A DNA stretch of 64,000 nucleotides from an uncultured Armatimonadota bacterium (GCA_903899015.1 CAIUHP010000048.1:21362-85361); one strand, 5' to 3'. Shown: positions 53,091-62,744, numbered from the stretch's first letter. Numbers and translations are program-made. The notes: generated by a model from the sequence alone, not told the origin.

Positions 53091-54945
53091 CAAGCTCTTT
53101 GAAGGCGCCGAGCCAGGGTTCGTATCGTTTCCATCGATTCAGTGAACCGGAATAGACAGGCTGTCTAACTTGCCAAAAACTCGGCGTCACAACCGTTCTC
53201 AGGTTATCCTCCGGGCGCATGCATGCATCGTCCCAAGGCAATCCACAGAACTCGATCATTCGCCTTGTTTCGTTTTCTCGATCAGTGACGAGGGATTCGT
53301 AGTGCACTTCCAAGAACCGATCCGATGGGAGCACTTCGCGCCAGTGATCCACCAATCTTTCATGCTCTTGAAGAGCGTAAACAATATCTTCCCTATTCCC
53401 CACAAAAGGAGCTCCCGTCCGGATGAGGGTTGTGTAAATGGATATCGCAACATCTACCGGGTTTCGCCGCATATGTATGATCCGGGAGCTCGGAAATGCA
53501 AGGTGAATCAGTCCATACACCAACCGATTGGCCGGGTTCTTATCAGTCACAAATTCATAACCCGGTGCCAACCCAGCCAGGAGATCTGAATATTCTTTAG
53601 CTTTCTTCCTAAGCACCGACTGATCGATCACCCCTTTTCGATAGTTCACGCATAGTGATTCGGCCGGCCTCCAAAAGGCTTGTTCCCCTCCTCCGCCAAT
53701 TTGAGGGTGACAGGTGAGAATCTGTTCGGCAAGGGTCGTACCTGATCTCATGATGCCCGCGACAATGATCGGCTCAGGCGAGGTCTTGGATTGAGTCGCG
53801 GATTTCTCTAATTGGGTTTCGATGAATGACTTGGTGAACAGCTTGATGATCCCGTCAACGTGTTGTTTTGAGGCATCCCTGTCATATCGACGCGTTCCCA
53901 TGCGAAGTTCGCGCATCAATCGATTTCCTTGATCGAAGTGCTCCATCGCTTCTCCGTACTCACCAAGATTATCAAGAGCTTTTCCGAGGGCGAAATGTAG
54001 ATGTGCCAGTTCGTCCTGAATCATCTTGCCTTCTAGGGCAACTTGCTTCATTTGGTGAACGAAATCTCGATCACCTTCATTGAGTCTTCTTCCAGCTGTA
54101 ACACCGTAATAGGCAACGCCTTGATTGGGCGCAAGCTCGATCGATAATCGAAACTCTCTTTCGGCCTGGTCAAATTCACCGAGCGACTGAAGCCGGCGAC
54201 CATAGAGCGTATGTCCGAGCGGATGATCAGGGCTTACCGATCGAAGTTGGGCAAGAGCTTCGTCTTCCCCCTGTTCCATCTGACCATTGCGGTAAGCACG
54301 TGCCTTAAGGATAATTGCTGACACATCACCCGGAAACTTCTGAAGCACACGTTCCGCACAGTCGAGCGCCTCTTGGGCGTCTTCGCATGCAAGGCAGACT
54401 TCGCCAAGCTTAAGCAAGTTCTCACTATTTGGGCTTAGGTGAACAGCTTCCCTCAAGACATTTCGGGCCAATGATGGATCACCCATCTTAAGGTAGGTAG
54501 ATGCCAAGCCGGAATAAGCGTCCATCTGAGTCGGGAACGCTCGAATGATGTGACCGAATACTTGCCCAGCTTCCGAATATTTGGATTGCCCAAACAGGGC
54601 GGTAGCGAGTTTGAAGATCGCATCGACTTGGTCGGGGCGTAGGTGAAGTGCAGCCCGAGCATGTTTTTCCGCTTCATCATGTCTTTCTCGAAAGGATAGG
54701 ACACCGGCTAGCCAACGGTGGGCTTCAAAGTTCTTGGGATCTCGTCGCGTCACGTCTTGCAAAAGAGTGATCGCAAGATCTTCTTGGTCGGTTTGGGCAG
54801 CTAGGATGCCATAAAGAAATGAGGCTTCCAAATGCTTAGGACGGACGCTTAAAATCTCCTTATACAGGGTGGCCGCTTCTTCGTGGTGGCGTGCTTTGTG
54901 GGCTTGTATCGCGTCCTGTAAAAGTTGAGGAATGGGATCGCTCAT
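53083..54945 (-). CDS. TPR-repeat sulfotransferase
   Basis: 620 residues from ATG at 54945 (MSDPIPQLLQDAIQAHKARH); the longer frame to 55032 reads through a hairpin and is rejected. About 11 tetratricopeptide repeats fill residues 1-390 (each with A-rich helices such as AATLYKEILSVRPKHLEASF). The C-terminal 240 residues are a sulfotransferase domain with the PAPS 5'-phosphosulfate loop AGIMRSGTTLAEQIL and 3'-phosphate segment RIIHMRRNPVDVAISIY. Such fusions are usual in soluble or peripheral enzymes that sulfate proteins or glycans. Acceptor unknown. Confidence 0.9.
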   Translation of the reverse strand: MSDPIPQLLQDAIQAHKARHHEEAATLYKEILSVRPKHLEASFLYGILAAQTDQEDLAITLLQDVTRRDPKNFEAHRWLAGVLSFRERHDEAEKHARAALHLRPDQVDAIFKLATALFGQSKYSEAGQVFGHIIRAFPTQMDAYSGLASTYLKMGDPSLARNVLREAVHLSPNSENLLKLGEVCLACEDAQEALDCAERVLQKFPGDVSAIILKARAYRNGQMEQGEDEALAQLRSVSPDHPLGHTLYGRRLQSLGEFDQAEREFRLSIELAPNQGVAYYGVTAGRRLNEGDRDFVHQMKQVALEGKMIQDELAHLHFALGKALDNLGEYGEAMEHFDQGNRLMRELRMGTRRYDRDASKQHVDGIIKLFTKSFIETQLEKSATQSKTSPEPIIVAGIMRSGTTLAEQILTCHPQIGGGGEQAFWRPAESLCVNYRKGVIDQSVLRKKAKEYSDLLAGLAPGYEFVTDKNPANRLVYGLIHLAFPSSRIIHMRRNPVDVAISIYTTLIRTGAPFVGNREDIVYALQEHERLVDHWREVLPSDRFLEVHYESLVTDRENETRRMIEFCGLPWDDACMRPEDNLRTVVTPSFWQVRQPVYSGSLNRWKRYEPWLGAFKELVK

Positions 54946-55003
54946 AGTTTCCGACTGTAATGATAGCCGTCTGTGGGGATGAATTCGGCCTATGTAGACG
55001 ACA

Positions 55004-55040
55004 AACTGGCCATGGATATCCAAGATATCCATGGCCAGTT
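55004..55040 (-). terminator. Perfect 17-bp inverted repeat after the DUF4097 gene
   Basis: AACTGGCCATGGATATC (55004-55020) and its exact reverse complement at 55024-55040 are separated by CAA. It lies 19 bases past the DUF4097 stop and before the sulfotransferase start. On the minus strand it is followed by TTTGTCGTC, a weak U-tract. Terminator is the simple reading; the perfect 37-bp palindrome is unusually strong. Confidence 0.75.
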
Positions 55041-55058
55041 AGGAAATCAGCGATGAAA

Positions 55059-56279
55059 TTATTCTGTTACAGTTTCGCGCATCTCGAGACTTACGTTCCC
55101 AGTAACCGCGCTGACATCAAGAGTTCCCGTTCCATTTCCAAGACGACCTGTGATTCGGTTCTCTGCCTTCGCATGGTCTTGCAAGGCAATCCCACTATGC
55201 ACGTCCCCACGAAGAGTCGACAGACTCACACGGCAATCGCTACCGTCTGGTATCGCAACCATCGCATCACCGTTCACCGTTCGGACATTGAGCGTCCCGG
55301 TGATCGCTTCGTCCAGATCGACAGTGACGTTGCCGGAAGCCGTTTCTATGGAAATGACTTTTCCATTGCTACCTGTCACCGTGATATCACCGGAAGCCGT
55401 TCGAGCCTTGATGTTGCCCTTGGTTCGAGCCGATCGGATATTGCCTGATTTGTTCTCCAAAGTCACTGAAGCACCCGCACTATCTTCAACCGAGATATTG
55501 CCGCTCGACGTGGCGACTTCGATGATGCCATCCAGCCCCCGGAGGAGAACGTTGCCAGACCGACCGTCGATTCGGCAGCCACCTTTAGTGTTAATTAGGT
55601 TGATGTCGCCCGATTCTGCTTTGACTTCAACGTTTCCGTGTCCCGGCAGTTGAACTTCCAGATCCACAGTGATGCCATTGACGTCCGGTTGTCGAATCTC
55701 TACAAGGTGATCACTCTCTTCGATTATCAGCGTGTAAGCATCCGCTTTGGCCCGAGCTTCTTCGATAGTTGCGCCTCGGAATCGTGCTAAGGCGGTGACG
55801 TTGCCGATATCGAACCCACCGACGACTTTGATGTTGCCAGAAGCATTCTCGATTCTGAGCGCCTTACCCGCTGGTAAGGTGAGGGGTAAGGTGACTTCCC
55901 TTTCCTCATTGGTAAGTAGCCAACCAATGTTGACCTTTCCTTTGCTGATTTCCTCGATTCCGGCCTTCAGATGTTCGATTCCCTTTCGGGCGCCCTGCTT
56001 GGCTTGCTTCGAAACTTCATTCCAGTCAACGGTCTCAATTCCTTCTTTCGTCATCTTCTCAATCGACTCAATCAAAGATCGGAATGGATCCTTCACCGTC
56101 GACTTTGTTTGGGTGGACTCAGACGGAGGTGGTGGAGGAGGCGGGGTGCCTTGGGCATGGACCTCTTCATTTTCAATACGCTCGCTTTCATAGAACGCGT
56201 CAATTAGAGCAGCCGCGTCTTCAGGGGTTAATTTTCCTGCTGCCACCAGCTTGCTGATTCTCTGTACTTCTTCCCTCAC
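55059..56279 (-). CDS. DUF4097-type beta-repeat protein
   Basis: 406 residues. A short helical N-terminus (VQRISKLVAAGKLTPEDAAALIDAFY, SHOCT-like) and a Pro-rich linker lead to a long beta-helix-like domain with repeated 'SGNI/V-x-V' turns (ENASGNIKVVGG, AESGDINLINTKGG, ATSSGNISVEDSAG, ENKSGNIRSARTKG, TASGDITVTGSNG, TASGNVTVDLDEA), the DUF4097 signature. No signal peptide or TM. The start overlaps the DUF2089 gene by four bases, a pairing that is common across phyla and suggests joint regulation. Confidence 0.85.
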   Translation of the reverse strand: MREEVQRISKLVAAGKLTPEDAAALIDAFYESERIENEEVHAQGTPPPPPPPSESTQTKSTVKDPFRSLIESIEKMTKEGIETVDWNEVSKQAKQGARKGIEHLKAGIEEISKGKVNIGWLLTNEEREVTLPLTLPAGKALRIENASGNIKVVGGFDIGNVTALARFRGATIEEARAKADAYTLIIEESDHLVEIRQPDVNGITVDLEVQLPGHGNVEVKAESGDINLINTKGGCRIDGRSGNVLLRGLDGIIEVATSSGNISVEDSAGASVTLENKSGNIRSARTKGNIKARTASGDITVTGSNGKVISIETASGNVTVDLDEAITGTLNVRTVNGDAMVAIPDGSDCRVSLSTLRGDVHSGIALQDHAKAENRITGRLGNGTGTLDVSAVTGNVSLEMRETVTE

Positions 56280-56677
56280 TTCAAAACTCCTAACCGTTCT
56301 TTGGCTTCTTCGGCCGTTATTTCGCCACTTTCTAGCTGATCAAGCAGCTTTCTCTTCTTGTCAGTAGACTTGTCTCGCTTGACTGGTTCTTCCTTTGAAG
56401 GAGTAAGGTCTAAAGCGTCAAGCAAACTATCAAGTCTGGCCCGGACAGTTGGGTAACTAATGCCCAATTCCCGCTCCACACTGTTGATCATCCCTCGACA
56501 TCTGAGGAATGTTTCCAAGAACTTTTGCTGTTCTGGCTCCAACCGAGCATAACGAGGAATTTCGAATTTTCCTCTGATTGTTATTCCGCTCTCTTCACTG
56601 GCAACCTCGCTAATGTAGAGTTCGCCGCCCGTTACCGGATCGTGAGCGGGCACCTTGTGGTATTTGTCCTTGCCCAT
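56276..56677 (-). CDS. DUF2089 regulatory protein
   Basis: 133 residues. DPVTGGELYISEVASEESGITIRGKFEIPRYARLEPEQQKFLETFLRCRG (split: PVTGGELYISEVASEESGIT, LEPEQQKFLETFLRCRG) matches the DUF2089 core, and INSVERELGISYPTVRARLDSLLDAL is a helix-turn-helix that should bind DNA. The usual N-terminal CPxCG zinc motif is reduced to PAHDPVTG. The C-terminal LDQLESGEITAEEAKERL is SHOCT-like, echoing the DUF4097 partner. Likely a repressor or activator of its own two-gene operon. Confidence 0.85.
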   Translation of the reverse strand: MGKDKYHKVPAHDPVTGGELYISEVASEESGITIRGKFEIPRYARLEPEQQKFLETFLRCRGMINSVERELGISYPTVRARLDSLLDALDLTPSKEEPVKRDKSTDKKRKLLDQLESGEITAEEAKERLGVLK

Positions 56678-56906
56678 ATGCTCATATTACGAGAATTTGA
56701 AAGTCAAGTTGCGTGTACCTATGAAAAGTTTAGGACTTCATTGGGAAAATCAATCAATCCGTAGATAAATCAAACAAAAACCCCATTTTATGTCTATCAA
56801 GTTGCGCTGGGGGCCGTTTGGTGCTGAACATCTCACAATCGTTTCTTTGCTCCTGTCAAACAACTGGTCCGTACTTTTGCCAGAGGGGACGGTAAAATCC
56901 GGGTCT

Positions 56907-58385
56907 ATGTCTTCGCCCCTCTCGACTTTAAAATCTCGGCTTGCCGACGTGAACGCCCTCACTGCTGCGGTCACCATCATGGATTGGGACCAACAGACCT
57001 ATATGCCTCGAGGCGGCGCGGAAGCACGCTCTCAGCATCTAGGCATCCTGAGCCGGATGGCGCACGAAACACTGGTCTCTGACGAAACAAGGTCAGCCCT
57101 GGAGAATGCTTCGGCAGAAACCGAAGACGATCAGGCGATGCTTCGCGTCGTTCGCCGCTCGGTCGATTTGGCGACGAAGCTACCATCAACCTTGGTCGAA
57201 GAGAAAACGCGCCTTTCAGCAATTGCTCACGAGCGATGGGTTGAAGCCCGATCGAAATCCGACTTCGCTAGTTTTGCTCCTACCCTCCAAAAAATGTTCG
57301 ACATCGTAGGTCAAGAAGCGGAATACCTGGGCTACACGAATCACATTTACGATGCTCTGCTTGATCAATACGAGCAAGGAGCTACCGCTGCTGAAGTTCG
57401 AACCATGTTCGATGGAATTAAGGGACCCCAGGTAGCCCTAGTCAAAGCGATCTCAGAAAAGCCTGTGATCGACGACAGCGCTCTGTACGGCACGTGGGAT
57501 GAAAATAGTCAACGAGAATTTACCGAAATGCTCGTGAAGTCGATCGGCTTTGACTTCAACCGTGGACGACAAGACACCGCTCCGCATCCCTTTTGCACCG
57601 GTTGGTCGGTTGGCGATATTCGATTGACGACTCGTTACAAACCCTACATCGGCAGTGCGATTTTTGGCTCGCTACACGAAGCTGGGCACGGTATGTACGA
57701 GCAGGGTTCACCTATGGCTTGGGACCGAACTCCTCTCGCCGGAGGTGTTTCACTTGGCATCCATGAGAGCCAGAGTCGAACCTGGGAAAATATCGTTGGC
57801 CGCAGTAAGGCATTTTGGCAACACTTCCTTCCTGCGCTTCAGGCTAAATTCCCGGCGCTTAGTGGTTTCGATCTTAACAGCTTCTACCGAGCGATTAACA
57901 AAGTTGAGGCGAGCTATATCCGGGTTGAGGCGGATGAGTTGACTTACAACTTACACGTCTTGGTTCGATTTGAGATTGAGTGCGATGTCCTTACCGGCAA
58001 ACTAGCGATTAAGGATCTGCCTGAGGCATGGAACGCAAAGTACCAAGAATATCTGGGAATTACTCCTCGAAACGATGCTGAGGGCTGCTTGCAGGATGTG
58101 CACTGGTCAATGGGATCGATCGGATATTTCCCAACATATTCCATGGGGAACTTGCTTAGCTACCAGATTTGGACGGCTCTGGAGAAGCAAATTCCGAATA
58201 CCCAAGAACTCATGGCTCAAGGCAACTTTGAACCCATTCACGGTTGGTTGACCACAAATGTCTATTCAGTCGGCAAGAAATTCACGCCGAAAGATCTCAT
58301 TCAGAAGGTTACTGGCAAGCCAGTTGACCCGTCCGATTACCTGGCCGGTCTCGAGGCCAAGTATTCCGCCATTTACGACCTGTAG
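56907..58385 (+). CDS. M32 metallocarboxypeptidase 1 (Taq-type)
   Basis: 492 residues from ATG at 56907. The zinc motif HEAGH lies in GSLHEAGHGMYEQGSP, and HESQSRTWENIVGRSKAFW carries the downstream ligand and conserved Glu/Arg. N-terminal VTIMDWDQQTYMPRGGAEARSQHLG and C-terminal LGCLQDVHWSMGSIGYFPTYSMGN-like sequence (GCLQDVHWSMGSIGYFPTYS) are M32 landmarks. Cytoplasmic enzyme removing C-terminal residues from peptides. A paralogue follows directly. Confidence 0.94.
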   Translation: MSSPLSTLKSRLADVNALTAAVTIMDWDQQTYMPRGGAEARSQHLGILSRMAHETLVSDETRSALENASAETEDDQAMLRVVRRSVDLATKLPSTLVEEKTRLSAIAHERWVEARSKSDFASFAPTLQKMFDIVGQEAEYLGYTNHIYDALLDQYEQGATAAEVRTMFDGIKGPQVALVKAISEKPVIDDSALYGTWDENSQREFTEMLVKSIGFDFNRGRQDTAPHPFCTGWSVGDIRLTTRYKPYIGSAIFGSLHEAGHGMYEQGSPMAWDRTPLAGGVSLGIHESQSRTWENIVGRSKAFWQHFLPALQAKFPALSGFDLNSFYRAINKVEASYIRVEADELTYNLHVLVRFEIECDVLTGKLAIKDLPEAWNAKYQEYLGITPRNDAEGCLQDVHWSMGSIGYFPTYSMGNLLSYQIWTALEKQIPNTQELMAQGNFEPIHGWLTTNVYSVGKKFTPKDLIQKVTGKPVDPSDYLAGLEAKYSAIYDL

Positions 58386-58390
58386 AGCAA

Positions 58391-58419
58391 CGATGGCTCA
58401 TTGGTTCATGTAGCCATCG
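58391..58419 (+). repeat. Hairpin between the two M32 genes
   Basis: CGATGGCT (58391-58398) and AGCCATCG (58412-58419) form a perfect 8-bp stem with a 13-base loop in the 58-base gap. No T-run follows. Confidence 0.45.
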
Positions 58420-58443
58420 AGCCTCAATGATTACTAAGCCCCC

Positions 58444-59937
58444 ATGTCAAATGTCTATTCTAAGCTTCTGAGTCTCTACGCAGACTACAACGCCCTCGAG
58501 TCCGCTCGAAGCCTGATGAACTGGGATATGCAAGTTTTGATGCCTAGCCAGGGGGCGTCCGCGCGGACTGCCCACATCGAAATACTTAACCGAAAGTCTC
58601 ACGAGCTGATCACGAGTGACGAGCTTCAGAAGACGTTAAGCGAAGTGGAAGCCTCTGCGGAGCCCGGTTCGGTTGAAGCCGCCCAAGCAGCAGCTCTCAG
58701 ACGTGAAGTCGATATTGAGACAAAGCTTCCTGCCGAATTGGTCAATCGCAAAGCTCGGATTTCATCTGAGGCCTACGAAACTTGGAAAGTCGCCAAGGCA
58801 TCCAACGATTTCAAAAAGCTTGCACCGAATTACGAAGAATTATTCGGGATTGCCCGAGAGACGGCTGACCTTTTGGGATACAAGTCCCATCCTTATGACG
58901 CTCTCATCGACCTCTACGAGCCGGGAGCGACTCACGCTGATGCAGTCAGCATGTTTCAAGCAATCAAGGGCCCGATCGTCGATCTCGTTCGTCGCATCAA
59001 GGAAGAAGGTCGCCCGGTAGACGATCACCTTCTGACAGGAGGATTCGACAAGAGCCGACTCCGCGAATTCGCTGAGCAGACGGTCCGATCCATCGGTTTT
59101 GATTTTGATCGTGGGCGCCTAAATATCGCTCCAAACGCTTTCTGCATGAACCTGTCTTGCGGTGATGTCCGAATGACGACGCGAGCGAGTGACCATATCA
59201 AGGGGATTGTTTCCTCCTCGTTGCACGAGATGGGGCACGCTCTCTACGAGCAGAATTCGCCTGCCGAGTGGGATCTAACTCCGATTGCGGGTGGAGTCTC
59301 GTTGGCCGTTCATGAGAGTCAATCCCGATTATGGGAGAACATCGTCGGTCGCTCGGAGAGTTTTTGGCAACACTTTTTACCGAGCCTTCAGACTGCGTTC
59401 CCTCAATTCGGTTCGATGTCGGTAAATGACTTCTACCGAGCGATAAATAAAGTCTCTCCTGAATTTATTCGGGTTGGTGCAGATGAGTTGACCTACAACC
59501 TTCACATCCTTGTGCGCTTTGAATTGGAAGTTGAATTGCTATCCGGTCAATTAGCCATGAAGGATTTGCCTGAAGCTTGGAATGCTAAATACACGGATTA
59601 CCTAGGGATCACTCCCCCTACCGATAGTCTAGGTTGCCTGCAAGATGTTCACTGGAGTAGGGGGTCGATCGGTTACTTCCCTACTTACGCAATGGGCAAC
59701 TTGATTGGAGGGCAAATATGGAAAGTTCTCAGGCAAGACTTGGGAGAAACTTCTTCGCTCATGGCGTCAGGCAACTTCAAGCCGATTCTTGACTGGCTAG
59801 TTGAAAAGGTCTACCGGCAAGCGAAACGCTATCCATCGCGAGAGTTAGTCACTCAGATCACGGGACGCCCCATGGAGCCTCACGATTGGCTTGAATACGC
59901 AACCCAGAAATACACATCCATCTATTCTCTCGGGTGA
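58444..59937 (+). CDS. M32 metallocarboxypeptidase 2 (Taq-type)
   Basis: 497 residues. SSLHEMGHALYEQNSP is the zinc site, AVHESQSRLWENIVGRSESFWQHFLP the second signature, and GCLQDVHWSRGSIGYFPTYA the C-terminal one. Closely parallel to the preceding gene along its whole length, so the pair arose by tandem duplication, with clear divergence in the N-terminal helices and in the substrate-side residues (DHIKGIVSS versus KPYIGSAIFG). The end overlaps the convergent Xer recombinase gene by 16 bases. Confidence 0.94.
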   Translation: MSNVYSKLLSLYADYNALESARSLMNWDMQVLMPSQGASARTAHIEILNRKSHELITSDELQKTLSEVEASAEPGSVEAAQAAALRREVDIETKLPAELVNRKARISSEAYETWKVAKASNDFKKLAPNYEELFGIARETADLLGYKSHPYDALIDLYEPGATHADAVSMFQAIKGPIVDLVRRIKEEGRPVDDHLLTGGFDKSRLREFAEQTVRSIGFDFDRGRLNIAPNAFCMNLSCGDVRMTTRASDHIKGIVSSSLHEMGHALYEQNSPAEWDLTPIAGGVSLAVHESQSRLWENIVGRSESFWQHFLPSLQTAFPQFGSMSVNDFYRAINKVSPEFIRVGADELTYNLHILVRFELEVELLSGQLAMKDLPEAWNAKYTDYLGITPPTDSLGCLQDVHWSRGSIGYFPTYAMGNLIGGQIWKVLRQDLGETSSLMASGNFKPILDWLVEKVYRQAKRYPSRELVTQITGRPMEPHDWLEYATQKYTSIYSLG

Positions 59938-60848
59938 GCGAGCCGATATTTTTGCCTCACTTCCTCCATGTCGAGTTGAGTGTAAACCTGGGTCGTCGCA
60001 ATACTTTCATGACCTAGCAGTTCTTGAACCACTCGCAAATCGGCACCGCCTTTGAGCAAATGAACGGCATAGGTATGTCGCAACGTATGAGGACTCGTGC
60101 CCTCCTGAAGGCCGGCGCGACTGGCGTACTGATCCAGCACCGTGTATGCCCTTTGTCGAAGCAGATTCTTTCCTTGGTCACTTAGAAACACTCGAGAATT
60201 GGCTTTCTTCGCGAGATGAGGCCTTCCTTCGGTGAGGTATCTAACAACCCATTCGACCGTCTGCTGTGGAAGCGGAACACGTCGCATCTTTCCCCGCTTT
60301 CCCAGGATTCGAACGGATCTATTGGGGAGTTCAAGATCGGAGATTGCAAGATCGACGGCTTCAGAAATTCGTAGACCAGCCCCATAAATCAGTTCCATCA
60401 AGGCACGATCTCTTAATCCCGATGGTTGTGATGTATCTGGCAGATCTAGAAGGTTCTGGATGTTATCGAGTGACAGCGCTTTCGGAAGTCTCTTTGGATT
60501 CTTGAATCCGGCCGTGCTTGGTAGGTCTGCTTCAGGGCCTTCTGAATTCTTCTTTAGGAATTTCAAGAATGAACGAAGTCCACTGATTTTCCGCTGAGCG
60601 GTCGACCGCGCCATCTTTGCGCCGAGGGTCGATTCGTAACCGAGAAGATCGGGCGGTTTCAGGTCACGCCATCGCATGATGCCAAGTGAATGGAAATACT
60701 CAGCCGCCCTCGTGATGTCTCCGTGGTAGGCAAGGATGGTGTGTTCACTCGCACCTTTCTCAACCCGCATGTGGTCGAGAAACCAATCCACCTCTACACC
60801 CAGAGCTTCCATAGCGGTTGACATGCCTAGATGTTCAGACGATGCCAT
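59922..60848 (-). CDS. XerC/XerD-type tyrosine recombinase
   Basis: 308 residues from ATG at 60848; GTG at 60878 is possible. The N-terminal SAM-like domain (VDWFLDHMRVEKGASEHTILAYHGDI) and the catalytic domain are complete: Arg in GAGLRISEAVDL, Lys in GKRGKMRRVPLP, HxxR in SPHTLRHTYAVHLL, His in LLGHESIATTQ and nucleophile Tyr in VYTQLD. This is the layout of chromosome-dimer resolution enzymes XerC/D rather than phage integrases. It is just downstream of the glycosyltransferase gene. No dif site was recognised. Confidence 0.93.
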   Translation of the reverse strand: MASSEHLGMSTAMEALGVEVDWFLDHMRVEKGASEHTILAYHGDITRAAEYFHSLGIMRWRDLKPPDLLGYESTLGAKMARSTAQRKISGLRSFLKFLKKNSEGPEADLPSTAGFKNPKRLPKALSLDNIQNLLDLPDTSQPSGLRDRALMELIYGAGLRISEAVDLAISDLELPNRSVRILGKRGKMRRVPLPQQTVEWVVRYLTEGRPHLAKKANSRVFLSDQGKNLLRQRAYTVLDQYASRAGLQEGTSPHTLRHTYAVHLLKGGADLRVVQELLGHESIATTQVYTQLDMEEVRQKYRLAHPRE

Positions 60849-60882
60849 AGGCTTAGTCGCCTCATTTGGAAGCTCCACGTAT

Positions 60883-62625
60883 TTAGTGGGCTCGTTTCCA
60901 GACCATCACCCGGGGTTGGATATATTCCATATCGTGGGTTGCCTGAACGTCATCTCCGAAGCTTCGATCAAGAACGTAACGGGTCGACAAATGAGACATG
61001 AAGTCTTCGTACTCTTTCGAGATGATCTTAGCCGTGTCAGAAATGTCCGTTCGGCCTTTTAGTCGAGCAGGGTCACCATATTCGAAGCTGCTAATCGCTA
61101 CCGCGTTTGGTTTGATCTCTGTCAGCAATCGTGTGTCGAATTGAGTTGGGCTCCCGTCCGGATTGCGGTAATAAGTCACTTTGGGATGGATAGCGTGTTC
61201 CATCTCATCATCGCGCAATTGTCGTCCCTTTCGACCTCCGCCTCGGCTTGCAGTGCTGCTTGGAAAGAGAGGAGGCGACCAGAACCAAGGATCTTCGGGA
61301 AGCCCCACGGTGTAAGTTGGATCGTCCTTTGCGACAGATTTCAAGTATCGCGCGGCGGAGTCACGGGGATCTTCTCCGACCATGTATCCGGTCTCTCTTA
61401 CCGTGCCAGTGAGTCCACCTAAATCCACCCCGCCAATGGCCAAAATACCAGCGGCAACGACGAATCGACCGGCTCCTTTCTTTTCGGCACCTTTCCCAAC
61501 TGCATAGCCCACTCCTATCGCAAGGGCAATATCTAGGGGGAAGGTGTATCGCATGAACTTCGCTTCCGCACGCCCAATGAGCAACATGTACGGCACCGCG
61601 AAAGCCAGCAGTGCAATCGCCCAGGTTTGTTTGCGATAGGCCGCATAAATGAGAGTCGCCAGGCCCATGATGGTCGCGATGGTTCCGAAGCCTTGAAAGA
61701 GATTCGCCAGATGATAGATATATCCGTTGGCGGTTCCTTCAAAAACAAGTCCATGCCCAGTAGATGTGTGTTGCATTTCATACGTGAAGTCACGCATGAA
61801 CTTTTCGTTGTCGAGCAGGAATCCGGGAGTACCAATCACGAATGCAATGAACGTAGAGACTAAGCCGATCAAAGCTTCTTTCAGGAATTTCTCACGTCGA
61901 ACCAAAACCAGCACAGTTAACAACGTTAGAACTCCTAGGAGTCCGGTGTACTTCGTGCCACCACTCAAACCAGCGAACACTCCCGAGAGTGCGACCCACT
62001 TGAGAATGTCCCGATCCTGAGGTGGAGGATCATCACCCCTTGGAATGAGTTTCAACGCAAAAAGCGCGCTCAAACTAAGGAGGAAGACGGCCGAAACATC
62101 GACGGTTTGAAAACGCGAATGAACGACATGTGCGGGCGCAAGTCCGAGAATAGCGGCTGCAGTAATACTGCCGGCCAGATTCGTGAAGCGACGGGAAATG
62201 AGGAAGACGACGAGAACCGTCCCTGCTCCTGCGAGCGCACTAATAATTCTTCCCGCCAAATTGCACCGAGCAACATAAGACCAGACCGAATCAGGATTCT
62301 TCGGGTCCATCCCGCCGGTATACGCGGCAGTCATATCGCTTGCAATGCGAAGAGTTGTGAGATAGAACGTCCCGTAGTTATAGAAGCCAGGCGTGAACTT
62401 CAGGTGTGCAGGCTCAATAGCCTGGCTGTATGAAAAGATGTCGCCTTCGTCAGGATGGTAGCTCTGGTTATGAAGGTCGTTTTTAAGCCCCCAGCCAATT
62501 CCCACCAATCGAATGAGCAGGGCCACCGCGAAGACTGCAATCGGAATCAACAGCTTTAGCCTATCGATGCGCACAGGAGTCGAGGCAGCAGGTTCAGAGT
62601 TGGTCACAGAGTTCATCTTCGCCAT
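60883..62625 (-). CDS. GT39/ArnT-like membrane glycosyltransferase
   Basis: 580 residues with about 11 TM segments. The catalytic loop after TM1 is LHNQSYHPDEGDIFSYSQA, with the HPDE acidic motif of PMT/ArnT-type GT-C enzymes, and RLVGIGWGLKNDLHN precedes it. ALAGAGTVLVVFLISRRFTN and LGLAPAHVVHSRFQTVDVSAVF are further GT-C signatures. A 150-residue soluble C-terminal domain follows. It uses a polyprenyl-phosphate sugar donor at the outer face of the membrane; substrate unknown. ATG at 62625 is chosen; ATG at 62616 has a better ribosome site. It borders the palindrome array. Confidence 0.88.
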   Translation of the reverse strand: MAKMNSVTNSEPAASTPVRIDRLKLLIPIAVFAVALLIRLVGIGWGLKNDLHNQSYHPDEGDIFSYSQAIEPAHLKFTPGFYNYGTFYLTTLRIASDMTAAYTGGMDPKNPDSVWSYVARCNLAGRIISALAGAGTVLVVFLISRRFTNLAGSITAAAILGLAPAHVVHSRFQTVDVSAVFLLSLSALFALKLIPRGDDPPPQDRDILKWVALSGVFAGLSGGTKYTGLLGVLTLLTVLVLVRREKFLKEALIGLVSTFIAFVIGTPGFLLDNEKFMRDFTYEMQHTSTGHGLVFEGTANGYIYHLANLFQGFGTIATIMGLATLIYAAYRKQTWAIALLAFAVPYMLLIGRAEAKFMRYTFPLDIALAIGVGYAVGKGAEKKGAGRFVVAAGILAIGGVDLGGLTGTVRETGYMVGEDPRDSAARYLKSVAKDDPTYTVGLPEDPWFWSPPLFPSSTASRGGGRKGRQLRDDEMEHAIHPKVTYYRNPDGSPTQFDTRLLTEIKPNAVAISSFEYGDPARLKGRTDISDTAKIISKEYEDFMSHLSTRYVLDRSFGDDVQATHDMEYIQPRVMVWKRAH

Positions 62626-62703
62626 CAATCAATGGGCTTCGATTATACTGCCCCCGAAACCCGCCGAACGCGGCATCTCGACCCCGAAGAGGGTCGCGGC
62701 ATT

Positions 62704-62744
62704 TAGCCCCGCGTCACCTCCGTGGTGCACCCGGGGTAAAAGGC
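62704..62744 (+). repeat. Hairpin B copy 1
   Basis: An imperfect palindrome built around CACCTCCGTGGTG within TAGCCCCGCGTCACC...GGTGCACCCGGGG, ending AAAAGGC. It sits between hairpin A copies at 62680 and 62758. Confidence 0.75.

Noticed and set aside
54946..55032. Longer start for the TPR-sulfotransferase
   Set aside because: It would translate the 37-bp palindrome and adds a non-homologous segment; ATG at 54945 fits.
55150..56193. Plus-strand frames opposite the DUF4097 gene
   Set aside because: Repetitive beta-helix coding sequence gives open antisense frames; no support.
59922..60848. Xer gene as phage or integrative-element integrase for the repeat region
   Set aside because: Length and motifs fit housekeeping XerC/D, and no attachment-site repeat or phage gene was found.
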